NCBI GenBank assembly: GCA_003054665.1
Contig: QAYY01000011.1
Span: 408,654-472,653 of the forward strand
Length of the DNA stretch: 64,000 nt
Direction: 5' to 3'
From: Opitutaceae bacterium EW11
GTDB lineage: Bacteria; Verrucomicrobiota; Verrucomicrobiia; Opitutales; Opitutaceae
Below, one piece after another: positions 43,101 to 51,179 of the stretch (its first letter is position 1; every line of letters starts with the position of its first letter). Position numbers and translations under genes: made by a program. The notes beneath the pieces are model-generated. The model searched no databases and had not been told where the DNA came from. It worked only from the letters and a program-made list of their open reading frames with translations.

Positions 43101-44774
43101 ATGAGAATCCTCGCGGTCGAAGACGATCCGGTATCGCTCAGGGTGCTCGCCAAGACCCTGAAAACACTCGGCTGGGAGGTCGAGCAGGCCGTCTCGGCCG
43201 AACACGCGTGGGCGCTCCTCGAAAAGCATATGTTTCGAATCGTGGTGGCCGACTGGCGTCTGCCCGGCGAGGACGGGCTGCAGCTTTGCCGGCGTGTCCG
43301 GGCCCGCGGCGGCGACTACGTTTATTTCATGCTGCTCACCGAGGAGGAGGCGACCGAGGCAAACGAGGGAGCGGCCAATCAGGCGGGAGTGGACGATTTT
43401 CTTTCGAAACCCGTTCGTCCCTACCAGCTCGAGAATCGGCTCCGGGTCGCGAAACGCATCCTCAGCTACACGGCGCAGGTGCGCGAACTCGAAGCCATCC
43501 TCCCGATTTGCGGTTACTGCAAAAAGGTCCGAAACGACGGCAACTATTGGGAGCAGATCGAGGATTATCTCAGTCGCCATGCGGGTGCGCCGCTGAGTCC
43601 CGGCGTGTGCCCCGACTGCTATCAGGCACGCGTGCTTCCGCTCCTCGAACAGGCAGGCGAGGGAGCGGCCGCGTCCGCGGCGGGACCGCACGCTTCAGGG
43701 GCGAGGCCCACGCTCGGCATGATCGCGCGCCGCCTCGGAGTTTCCTCGGCCGCCGTCTCGATGGCGCTTCGAAACCACACGCGGATTTCTGTCGAATTGA
43801 GAAACCGCGTGGCCACGGTTGCCCAGGAAATTGGATACCGCCCGGACCCGGAGGTCCGGAAAGTCATGCGGCATCTTCGGGTGAGCCGGAAAGCACGTTT
43901 CAACTCCGTGCTGTATGGACTCACGCACCTGGCGAAGGACGAGTATCCCTCTCACCTCTCGGACCTGGTGCGCGGCTGCGAGACTCGCGCCGTGCAGCGC
44001 GGCTACGGTTTCGCCGTTTTCCGGATACGCGGGATCGAAGAAGTCGCCCGGCTTCAGCGCATGCTGATCAGCCGCGGAGTTGAGGGCGTCGTTCTGCTCT
44101 CCGCCTCTCCGGAGATGGCCTCGCTCCGGGAGCTGGTCGACTGGACGCACTTTTCCGTCATCACGACGGCGGAAGGGGAGGCGTTGGGTGAGTTCGATGC
44201 CGTCAGGCCTCACTGGCGCTACACCGTCAAGCGGACCTACCAGGAGCTGGAGGCGCGCGGCTATCGCCGAATCGGCGCGGTGCTCGATGCGGACTTCGAT
44301 GCCTGCGTGGATCACTTGCTGAGCACGACCGTGCGCGGCCTGCGCGGTCTCGCGAGCAGCGATGTCGCCGAACCCTTTCTCTTCCGAAGGGCGCAGGCGA
44401 TCGCTTCGTCTGAGGGCGCTTTACCGGGAAGCCTAGGGCCCTGCCTGGGACCCGAGAGCGGCCCGGTCGATTGGACGGGTCTGCCCGACTGGTACGTCCA
44501 AGGCGGATTGGACGCCCTCGTGTTCGACCACGACGTGCATGTCGACTCCGCACTGGAGGAACTCGCGCGAGCCGGCCTGAAACCCGGCTGCGTCGCGATC
44601 CTCGGTCGAAGCGATGGATCGCGTCATCCCGGAGTCTGCCAGCGCTCGTTCGATATCGGCTACGCGGCGGTGGAAGCCCTCGCCCACAAGATCGAGCAAG
44701 GGCTCCGCGGATACCAAAACCCTCCTGCGGTGACGAAGATCAAGGGCCGTTGGGTTCTCCCGCCCGGGTCGTAG
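43101..44774 (+). CDS. Receiver domain fused to a four-cysteine module and a LacI-type repressor
   Basis: A 557-residue single open frame, start ATG 43101. Residues 1-120 are a receiver domain with Asp51 (RIVVADWRLPGEDGL) and Lys103 (DDFLSKPVRPY). Residues about 130-175 are the four-Cys segment often found after receiver or PAS domains (LPICGYCKKVRNDGNYW and SPGVCPDCY; Cys137, 140, 170, 173), a likely metal site. Residues 203-250 are a LacI-type helix-turn-helix and hinge (TLGMIARRLGVSSAAVSMAL, RVATVAQEIGYRPDP). Residues about 260-550 are the periplasmic-binding-protein-like effector domain. This would be a LacI repressor controlled by phosphorylation as well as, or instead of, a sugar. I know no described protein with this order. 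A separate LacI start inside the frame is unlikely because the HTH begins before any usable Met. Confidence 0.9.
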   Translation: MRILAVEDDPVSLRVLAKTLKTLGWEVEQAVSAEHAWALLEKHMFRIVVADWRLPGEDGLQLCRRVRARGGDYVYFMLLTEEEATEANEGAANQAGVDDFLSKPVRPYQLENRLRVAKRILSYTAQVRELEAILPICGYCKKVRNDGNYWEQIEDYLSRHAGAPLSPGVCPDCYQARVLPLLEQAGEGAAASAAGPHASGARPTLGMIARRLGVSSAAVSMALRNHTRISVELRNRVATVAQEIGYRPDPEVRKVMRHLRVSRKARFNSVLYGLTHLAKDEYPSHLSDLVRGCETRAVQRGYGFAVFRIRGIEEVARLQRMLISRGVEGVVLLSASPEMASLRELVDWTHFSVITTAEGEALGEFDAVRPHWRYTVKRTYQELEARGYRRIGAVLDADFDACVDHLLSTTVRGLRGLASSDVAEPFLFRRAQAIASSEGALPGSLGPCLGPESGPVDWTGLPDWYVQGGLDALVFDHDVHVDSALEELARAGLKPGCVAILGRSDGSRHPGVCQRSFDIGYAAVEALAHKIEQGLRGYQNPPAVTKIKGRWVLPPGS

Positions 44775-45103
44775 CGGAGCGTACGCCGCAGCCGGCGGCC
44801 GCGTTTGTGCGTCTCCTCTCTTGAGAAGGGCGGTGGAGTACTGTATCCGTGTTCTGCAGTCACTTCGTGGGCGGAAAGACCTCACGGAAACGCCCACCTT
44901 CGCAGTCAAACCTGGATACGCGATCCGATCGATACGCCTGAGACGAACCAGGAGGTGCCCCGCCTCGTTCCCACCCTGTTGCCGTCGTAGCGCGCGAGAA
45001 TTCCCCCCTCGCATTCCGGTCCTGCGCCGCGCCCTCGCGCCGTGCGCAGGAGATTCAGCGGCCCGCCGCCGCCCGTCTGAAAAGACGTGAAACGCTTTCT
45101 CCC
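44775..45103. other. Intergenic region
   Basis: About 330 bases after the REC-LacI gene. The only structured element noticed is GAAACGCTTTC (45089-45099), 5 bases before the next start codon, which resembles a shortened LacI-type operator. No gene or terminator is supported. Confidence 0.35.
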
Positions 45104-45328
45104 ATGAGCATTCCCGATTCGACGCATTCCTGTTGGCAGAAGCTGGCCTCGAACAGCGTGCCCGGCTTCACCCCGAAACAACTTGCCCTCCAACTGCTGT
45201 TCACCCGTCTGAAAAACGAAACGATGTCGGTGCGCGACAAAGCCGCCGCGATCCACGCGTTTTTCGTGAAGTACGAGAAAATCCTCACCGCAGAAATGAA
45301 CCAGCTGAGAGACCTGCACCAACTATGA
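45104..45328 (+). CDS. Small hypothetical protein, partner of the DUF6976-type gene
   Basis: A 74-residue helical protein with no signal peptide or membrane helix (GFTPKQLALQLLFTRLKNET, VRDKAAAIHAFFVKYEKIL). Its stop overlaps the next start (ATGA at 45325-45328), which supports a real gene translated together with the following one. No family was recognised. Confidence 0.68.
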   Translation: MSIPDSTHSCWQKLASNSVPGFTPKQLALQLLFTRLKNETMSVRDKAAAIHAFFVKYEKILTAEMNQLRDLHQL

Positions 45329-46302
45329 ACACCCTATTGTCCATTCCCGAAACCAAGCGACTGATCGAGTCCGGCGCCGCTCTTGCCGTGGCTGGATCGG
45401 CGCGCGCGCTGTCGGCTCTGCCGCGGGGCAACTGGATCGGCGGCACGTCCCATTACTTCATCGGCTCCGATGGGGCCGTGAAGAGCGACGATCGGGTGTT
45501 CGTCACGGATCTCGGGGCCTTCGGACCGGTGCAGCTCGCCGTGTATGGACCGAACCGGATCGAACAGCTGACGACGGAGGCTCCGGAGCACGGCTTCTCC
45601 GTCGTCGTGATTCCTGCAGCGTCCGAAAGTTTGCGGCGTTTTGCCCAGCGTCCGTACACATCCGACCTGTTCCTCAAGGCGGTGGTGGGGTGGGTCGCCG
45701 GCGTGGACCTCGCCGAACTTCGGACGGCGCACGCCCAGGTGGTCGACGGTCGCAGCGGCAAGTTCGAAACCGACGCGGTCGTCGCGGCGCACGTGAAGTT
45801 GCCCCCTGAAAAGATGCCGGCGATTTCGATCGTGAATCCGTTCCGCGCCGCTGCCGCGGATATTGTTCAATTCGAGGAGCCGGCTTTCTCGGCTACGCAT
45901 GCGCAGGTCAACGGAAGCCGCACGGCCCTGGCGGATTTTCTCGTGAAAAAAGGCTACGCGCATGGACGGCTCCCGCTCATCGGCGACTACTCCGGGGCGG
46001 CGGTGAACGTATCCATCCAGGCCGTCGAGTGTGTGTCGGGTCGCGTGGATTTCTACGCGCCCGTGTTTCCGGGAATCTCGTACCGGCTGGCCGAGCCTGT
46101 GGCCGATTACGCGAAGGCTTTTCGCGAGGCGTTGCAGGGACGCGAGACGCCCCACATCGCCCTGAGCTGCAATTGCATTCTCAACTACCTCTACGGCGAA
46201 CTCGAAGGCAAACGCCTGGGAAACACGCTCGGTCCGGTGACGTTTGGCGAGATCGCGTACCAGCTGCTGAATCAGACGATGGTCATCCTGGAAATCGTGT
46301 AG
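45325..46302 (+). CDS. DUF6976/FIST-like domain protein
   Basis: A 325-residue cytoplasmic protein. Its opening (SGAALAVAGSARALSALPRGNW and IGGTSHYFI) is the pattern I associate with the DUF6976 family. The repeated glycine-rich strand layout and the C-terminal LSCNCILNYLYGELEGKRLGN segment recall FIST sensory proteins, in which a similar C-terminal part binds small ligands. Function is unknown. It is translationally coupled to the 74-residue gene before it. No signalling gene is directly adjacent, but the two-gene unit follows the REC-LacI gene by about 330 bases. Confidence 0.7.
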   Translation: MNTLLSIPETKRLIESGAALAVAGSARALSALPRGNWIGGTSHYFIGSDGAVKSDDRVFVTDLGAFGPVQLAVYGPNRIEQLTTEAPEHGFSVVVIPAASESLRRFAQRPYTSDLFLKAVVGWVAGVDLAELRTAHAQVVDGRSGKFETDAVVAAHVKLPPEKMPAISIVNPFRAAAADIVQFEEPAFSATHAQVNGSRTALADFLVKKGYAHGRLPLIGDYSGAAVNVSIQAVECVSGRVDFYAPVFPGISYRLAEPVADYAKAFREALQGRETPHIALSCNCILNYLYGELEGKRLGNTLGPVTFGEIAYQLLNQTMVILEIV

Positions 46303-46519
46303 GTTTCGCTGCGGATCGTCCCCGGGGCCGCGCGTTGTCGCGGTCTCCGGGCGCGTGGGCCGGCCCCGTCGCACGGGCCGGCGAAGCGCTACCCTGGAAG
46401 GTTGCACCTGGTCGGCGCGCTCCCGGGGAAAACCGAGGCCGCTCATCTTCGACTTCGCGGCATCGTCGCGGGAAGGTCTTGCCGATGGCCGCCCCGCGCC
46501 GGAATCATGGCCGGCTGCC

Positions 46520-47275
46520 ATGACGACTCCCCAACGCCCGCGTGTCATCCTGCAGATGGCGGCGTCCCTCGACGGACGCATCGCCTTCGGACCGGGACTG
46601 ACGATGTTCGACCAGCATCCCGCCGCGAAACTCCTGCCGGACCAAGGTCCGCTCTGGAAAGAAGTGCGCGACGCCATCGACGCCGAATGGCACCCGCAGG
46701 CGACGATGATGGGCAGTCGCACCGTGTTACGCGAAGGGGCTGAGCTCAAGGAACTCCCCGCGTATGCGGATTCCCGAGACACGCTGCTCCAGGATTTTCT
46801 CCCCGACGACGTGGTGCAGGCGACGCGTCATTGGGCGGTGCTGGTGGACGGCCGTGGCCGCTGCCGCAGCGGCTACAAGGCGACGGAGACGCTGGGCTGG
46901 CACGTTCTGCACCTCGTTTCGCGATCCGCGCCGTCCGAACACCTGGCGTTTCTCCGCGAGAAGCGGATTCCGTACCTCGTCGGCGGGGAGCGACATGCCG
47001 ATCTTGCCGGAGCGCTTGCGAAGATGGCCGGCCAACTCGGCGTGAAGAGCATGGTTCTCTGGGGCGGCGGAACGCTGAACGGAGCGATGCTCCGCCAGCG
47101 GCTCGTCGACGAGATCCACCTGATCGTCCAGCCCGTCGCGATCGGCGGCCGGACGACGCCCACGCTTTTCGATTGCGACGACCTGCGCGAAGGCGAATCG
47201 CCTGCCCTGGTGCGTCTGATCTCGGCCCGTCCGGCCGCGGGCGGGTATCTCTGGCTCCACTACACCGTGCAGTGA
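46520..47275 (+). CDS. RibD C-terminal/dihydrofolate reductase-like protein
   Basis: A 251-residue protein with the RibD-C fold: VILQMAASLDGRIAFG at the N-terminus, a substrate-region AEWHPQATMMGSRTVLREG, VLWGGGTLNGAMLRQRLVDEIHLIVQP and a final GGRTTPTLFD. Family members reduce pyrimidine- or pterin-like substrates with NADPH, as in riboflavin synthesis, but this one lacks the RibD deaminase domain and no riboflavin gene is nearby, so its substrate is open. The start at ATG 46520 (MTTPQRPRVIL) is where similarity begins. It converges on the TonB receptor gene, with a strong terminator between. Confidence 0.85.
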   Translation: MTTPQRPRVILQMAASLDGRIAFGPGLTMFDQHPAAKLLPDQGPLWKEVRDAIDAEWHPQATMMGSRTVLREGAELKELPAYADSRDTLLQDFLPDDVVQATRHWAVLVDGRGRCRSGYKATETLGWHVLHLVSRSAPSEHLAFLREKRIPYLVGGERHADLAGALAKMAGQLGVKSMVLWGGGTLNGAMLRQRLVDEIHLIVQPVAIGGRTTPTLFDCDDLREGESPALVRLISARPAAGGYLWLHYTVQ

Positions 47276-47308
47276 TCCACCCGGCGCCGGACGGCAAACC
47301 GCCCGGCG

Positions 47309-47346
47309 AAAAAAAAACGCCGTGGGGTCCCAGAACCCACGGCGTT
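47309..47346 (-). terminator. Rho-independent terminator of the TonB receptor gene
   Basis: The 11-base stem AACGCCGTGGG/CCCACGGCGTT, followed on the minus strand by a run of nine T, lies about 30 bases after the receptor stop. On the plus strand the same hairpin lacks a T-run, so it mainly serves the minus-strand gene. Confidence 0.9.
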
Positions 47347-47376
47347 GTCTGGCGTGAACCTAACGAACCGACCTCG

Positions 47377-50300
47377 CTAGAGGTCGAAGCTGGCGCTCAG
47401 GATGAACTGTCGGGGATCCACGATGCGGTACGAGTGCGCCACACCGTTGGGGAACGCGCCGATGGGCTGGAGATGGCCGCTCTCCTGGATGTTGCGGACG
47501 TTGAGCTGGAACTTCGCCCCGACCTTGTTCGAGAAGAGTTTCGTTTTGTACGAGATCAGCGCGTCCACGTAGTAGTGCGCCTTGTCCCAGATCGGACGGT
47601 TCGGATCCAGCCGGGTGATGGTGGCCGGATAAGTTTCCACGCCCCAGTAGCCGATCGAACCCCGGTCTTCCCAGCGCACCGCGCCGCCGATGTTGAAGTT
47701 GCGCAGGATCCGATTGTCGGTGATCGCGGCGAGGCTGAGGTTCGTGCTGATGCGCGCCGCGTAACGGCGGATCTGCGGGCGGGACTTGCCCTGGGTCTCG
47801 CGAATGATCGACCAGGGCTGCTCCACGTTGACGGCGAAGTTCTGCGCCGGCGTCTGCGAACCGGCGTAGCTGTGCAGCCACCACAGGTGATTCGGATTGC
47901 TCGAATTCGCGACCCAGCCGGTGGTCTCCGTCGGTCCGGAGGTGAGGTTCGGATCGAAGTTCTGATCGACGATCTGCGTCCAGACCGGCATGCGGAGGTC
48001 GATCCACTCCTGCACGGTCGAGGAGACGTTTTCGTTGATCGACTTCTTCTCCTCCGCGTTGGCCGAGATCGTCCAGTACGGCGTGGGATTGTAGTTCACC
48101 TCGATCTCCGTGCCCTTCGCGACGATGTCGTTGGTCGCGGCGACCGTGCCCGATCGGAAGGCGTCCGCCAGGGCGTAGTAGACGTCGGAGCTCATGCCCA
48201 TCTGCTTGAAGACCGCGGCCTCGACCTGCTCGGGCGACCAGCTCGGATTGGTGAGCTGGTACCAGCTCGTCGCCCGCGTGTAGAGGCGCGTGCGGTCGGT
48301 GGTGACGTCCAGATCCAGGCGCAGCACGCGCTGGGCGATCGTATTCGCTTCGCCATCACGCGCGTTGAGCTGCTTGTTCTCGTAGCGGTTGATGCGGACC
48401 ACCAGCTTGTCCTTGAACAGGTTGAACATGACGCCGAAGTCCTTGCCTTCGCCGGTCTGGTTCGGGAGCTGGTGGAGGAACAGGTCCACCGCGGGAGGCG
48501 CGGGGATGAAGTTGTCGGATTTGTTGTAGAAGAGGGAGGTGCTGCGGAGCACCTCGCCGAAAAATCCGGCAGCGCCCGTGCCGCGCTCGGCCCAGCGGCT
48601 CACGAAACCCAGATCGCGGAACGGACGAACGACGGCCTGATAGGTCTTCGTTCTGCCAACGGAGGAGCGGTAGTCGCCGGTCGCCCAATGATCGATCACC
48701 GAATGATCGTGCTCGGTGTTCCCGTTGGTGAGCTGGACGGGCTGGTAGCCGTTTTTCGAGAAAACCTTGTCCTCGCGGAGGCCGATCGTGGTCACGAGTT
48801 TGCTGTCGAGAAAATGGCTCTGCACGACGCCGCCCTTGGTCTTCACGATCTTCTTCAGGTTGTTCGTGCCGCCGGTGTTGTCGGTCGTCGCGAGCAGGCC
48901 GAGGGTGTCGACTTCGCGACGCCAGTTGCCCGCCGTGCCCCAGTTGAAGGTGTAGTCGCCGTGGGCGATGCTGCCGGGCGCGTAGTCGACGTTGGTGTCA
49001 TTGGCGTCGCCGACGTAGTAGCGGAAGAACTCGCGGGCGATGTTCGGCCCGGCCTGCGGCCCTCCGAGGACGTTGGACTGGTTGGCAGGGGCGAAATTCT
49101 GCGCGATGCCGCCCACTCCCGCCGCCAGCCAGGAAGGTTTGGAAGCGATGGCTTCGCGATACGAGTACTGCCGCTGGATGCGGTATTTGTATTCGTAATA
49201 CCCACTCATCTGGTGCATGCCGAGCCACTTCGTCCAGTTGTCGGCCTTGGTGAAGTCGTAGCGATACGCCGCCTGGGCGCGTGAGGTTTCCCACGTCTGC
49301 GGTGTGTACCAAGTGCGCGGTTCGTTCACGCCGATGTAGGTGCGGCCGAAGAAGGGATTGACCGTTCCGTCGAGGTTGCGCTCGTTCACGTCGACCCAGA
49401 GCTGTCCGTTCTGCCCGCTGGTGCCGGCGTCGCCAATCGGCGTGCGACGGTAGCGCTGGCCATCTTCGCGAAAGTACCCGAGCTGGAACGCGAGGAGCTG
49501 CCGCTGGGTGTTGAGGAGGACCTGGTCAATCGTGACCATGTAGGTCTTCACCTCGTCCATGACGCGGTTGGGCGACGCGAGATTGATCGAGGACCAGTCG
49601 TAGATGTCCTTGCTCGTGACCGACGGCACGCTGGCGAACAGCGGCTGGTTCGTGAACTTGCCGTTGCTCGTATTGGGACCCGGGGTGGAGCCCATGAGGC
49701 GGATGAAATTCGCGCCCGATCCGGTGTTCTGCGTCGGCGTCGCGCCGGTATTGTTGTTGGTCGCGGTCCAGTACGCCACGCCGTCGCGGTCGACGAATAC
49801 GTTGCTGCGCTGGAACTGTCCGCCGGCCCTCTGGAAATAGCTGTATTGGGACTGGCTGAGGAAGCTGTCGTTGATGAATGGACCGAACGTCTGGCCGTTC
49901 ACGTGGACCGATTGGGTAACCGGATCCCAGCCCGGTTTTCCGCTCTGCACCCAATAGGAGACGAAATCGCGGGGCGGAGTGTAGTTCGGGCGGTTGCCGT
50001 CGGATTTGTAGTAGAGGTACGAGGCGTTGATCGTGGTGTTCTTGAACGGCTGGTACTTGACCATCGCGTTGTACCGCCGCGTATCCATGCCGGAAGGTTT
50101 GCGTACGAAACCCTCGTGCTGCGCGACGCCGCTCACCCGGATCGCGAGCTTGTTTTTGATCAGCACGCGATTGACGTCGAGGCTGCCTCGGTAGCCGTCG
50201 TAGCTGTCCCAACGCACTTCGGCGCGGTTGCGGTCCCGCTGCGTGTTGGCGGCGGCAGGCACCTGGTTCACGGTGCCGGAAGGATTGCCGAGTCCGAAGA

Positions 50301-50862
50301 CATTCGCGTTGGGACCTCGGCTGATCTCCACGCCGTCGAGTACGATCGGGTCGAGCGGCGCGTAACCCATCGTCTCGAAGTTGCCGTAGGAAACATTGGC
50401 CGCCGCGATGCCGCGCACGCGGTTGGCCTGGGCTGGGTTGAGCTGGACGTTGTCGTTCAGCTGGCCGTTTCGGTCCATCACCATGTCCGAATAGGTCGCC
50501 GTGCCCTCCGTGTTGGCGGTGTACATGAACACGTCGTTGATATCGAGCATGGCGAAGTCCTGCATCTGCTCCTTCGTCATCACGGTCACCGACGTGCCCA
50601 GGTCCTCGAGCTTCGTATTGAAGCGGGTGCCGGACATCGTGTTCGCCGAGTAGTAACCCTTCGTGTCGGCGACGACTTCGAAGGGAGAGAGGACGATCAG
50701 CTCCTCCTTTTCCGGTCCGGCGGCGGGAGCTTTTTCGTGCGCGCTCTGAGCGCCGGCGAACGTGCCGAGCAGGGGAAGAAGGGAGGTGCCGAGCAGAACG
50801 CGCTTCAGATGGGCGGCTGGTTTTGCGGAGTGGGGTGATCGATGCGGAGCGTTCGTAGTCAT
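47377..50862 (-). CDS. TonB-dependent outer-membrane receptor (no STN domain)
   Basis: A 1161-residue receptor. The signal peptide (LKRVLLGTSLLPLLGTFAGA) is followed by LIVLSPFEVVADTKGYY, a start typical of Opitutaceae receptors, then the plug (RFNTKLEDLGTSVTVMT, GVEISRGPNANVFGLGNPSG) and the barrel ending in FILSASFDL. There is no N-terminal STN domain and no sigma/FecR partner, so it is probably controlled by the adjacent LacI protein. It shares orientation with the GH2 gene and the LacI gene upstream (317-base gap to GH2). Context suggests uptake of pectin- or galactan-derived oligosaccharides; this is inference from position only. Confidence 0.9.
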   Translation of the reverse strand: MTTNAPHRSPHSAKPAAHLKRVLLGTSLLPLLGTFAGAQSAHEKAPAAGPEKEELIVLSPFEVVADTKGYYSANTMSGTRFNTKLEDLGTSVTVMTKEQMQDFAMLDINDVFMYTANTEGTATYSDMVMDRNGQLNDNVQLNPAQANRVRGIAAANVSYGNFETMGYAPLDPIVLDGVEISRGPNANVFGLGNPSGTVNQVPAAANTQRDRNRAEVRWDSYDGYRGSLDVNRVLIKNKLAIRVSGVAQHEGFVRKPSGMDTRRYNAMVKYQPFKNTTINASYLYYKSDGNRPNYTPPRDFVSYWVQSGKPGWDPVTQSVHVNGQTFGPFINDSFLSQSQYSYFQRAGGQFQRSNVFVDRDGVAYWTATNNNTGATPTQNTGSGANFIRLMGSTPGPNTSNGKFTNQPLFASVPSVTSKDIYDWSSINLASPNRVMDEVKTYMVTIDQVLLNTQRQLLAFQLGYFREDGQRYRRTPIGDAGTSGQNGQLWVDVNERNLDGTVNPFFGRTYIGVNEPRTWYTPQTWETSRAQAAYRYDFTKADNWTKWLGMHQMSGYYEYKYRIQRQYSYREAIASKPSWLAAGVGGIAQNFAPANQSNVLGGPQAGPNIAREFFRYYVGDANDTNVDYAPGSIAHGDYTFNWGTAGNWRREVDTLGLLATTDNTGGTNNLKKIVKTKGGVVQSHFLDSKLVTTIGLREDKVFSKNGYQPVQLTNGNTEHDHSVIDHWATGDYRSSVGRTKTYQAVVRPFRDLGFVSRWAERGTGAAGFFGEVLRSTSLFYNKSDNFIPAPPAVDLFLHQLPNQTGEGKDFGVMFNLFKDKLVVRINRYENKQLNARDGEANTIAQRVLRLDLDVTTDRTRLYTRATSWYQLTNPSWSPEQVEAAVFKQMGMSSDVYYALADAFRSGTVAATNDIVAKGTEIEVNYNPTPYWTISANAEEKKSINENVSSTVQEWIDLRMPVWTQIVDQNFDPNLTSGPTETTGWVANSSNPNHLWWLHSYAGSQTPAQNFAVNVEQPWSIIRETQGKSRPQIRRYAARISTNLSLAAITDNRILRNFNIGGAVRWEDRGSIGYWGVETYPATITRLDPNRPIWDKAHYYVDALISYKTKLFSNKVGAKFQLNVRNIQESGHLQPIGAFPNGVAHSYRIVDPRQFILSASFDL

Positions 50863-51179
50863 AGGTCAATGCGCGGTGGGATGGGGGTGGGGCACGTGCG
50901 CGGCTCGGCCGACATGGGCCGCCGGAGTCGCAACGAGATCGAGAACGGAGGTGATCCGTGGGCAGGAAGTCGCCTGCTGCGAGGTGGGGGTGGGGAGGTG
51001 GAGCTACCTTGGCCAAACGCGCCGAGCGGAGGCAACGAGCTGCCTGCGCGCATTGTTGACCGGAGGCTGTCTCCAGAGAGGAAAATCTCCGCGGTCCCCT
51101 TGGCTTTGCGCTCCATTTCGACTTCGGAGACAGCCTCTCACGATGGCCGCTTGTCCGGAGCGGATCCTGGCGAGGGGGC
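50863..51179. other. Intergenic region upstream of the TonB receptor
   Basis: About 317 bases between the GH2 stop and the receptor start, both minus strand. It probably carries the receptor's promoter. No operator-like repeat, gene or terminator stood out. Confidence 0.35.

Noticed and set aside
46831-49284. 817-codon plus-strand open frame
   Set aside because: It runs across the RibD-like gene, the terminator and the antisense of the TonB receptor, and has no domain.
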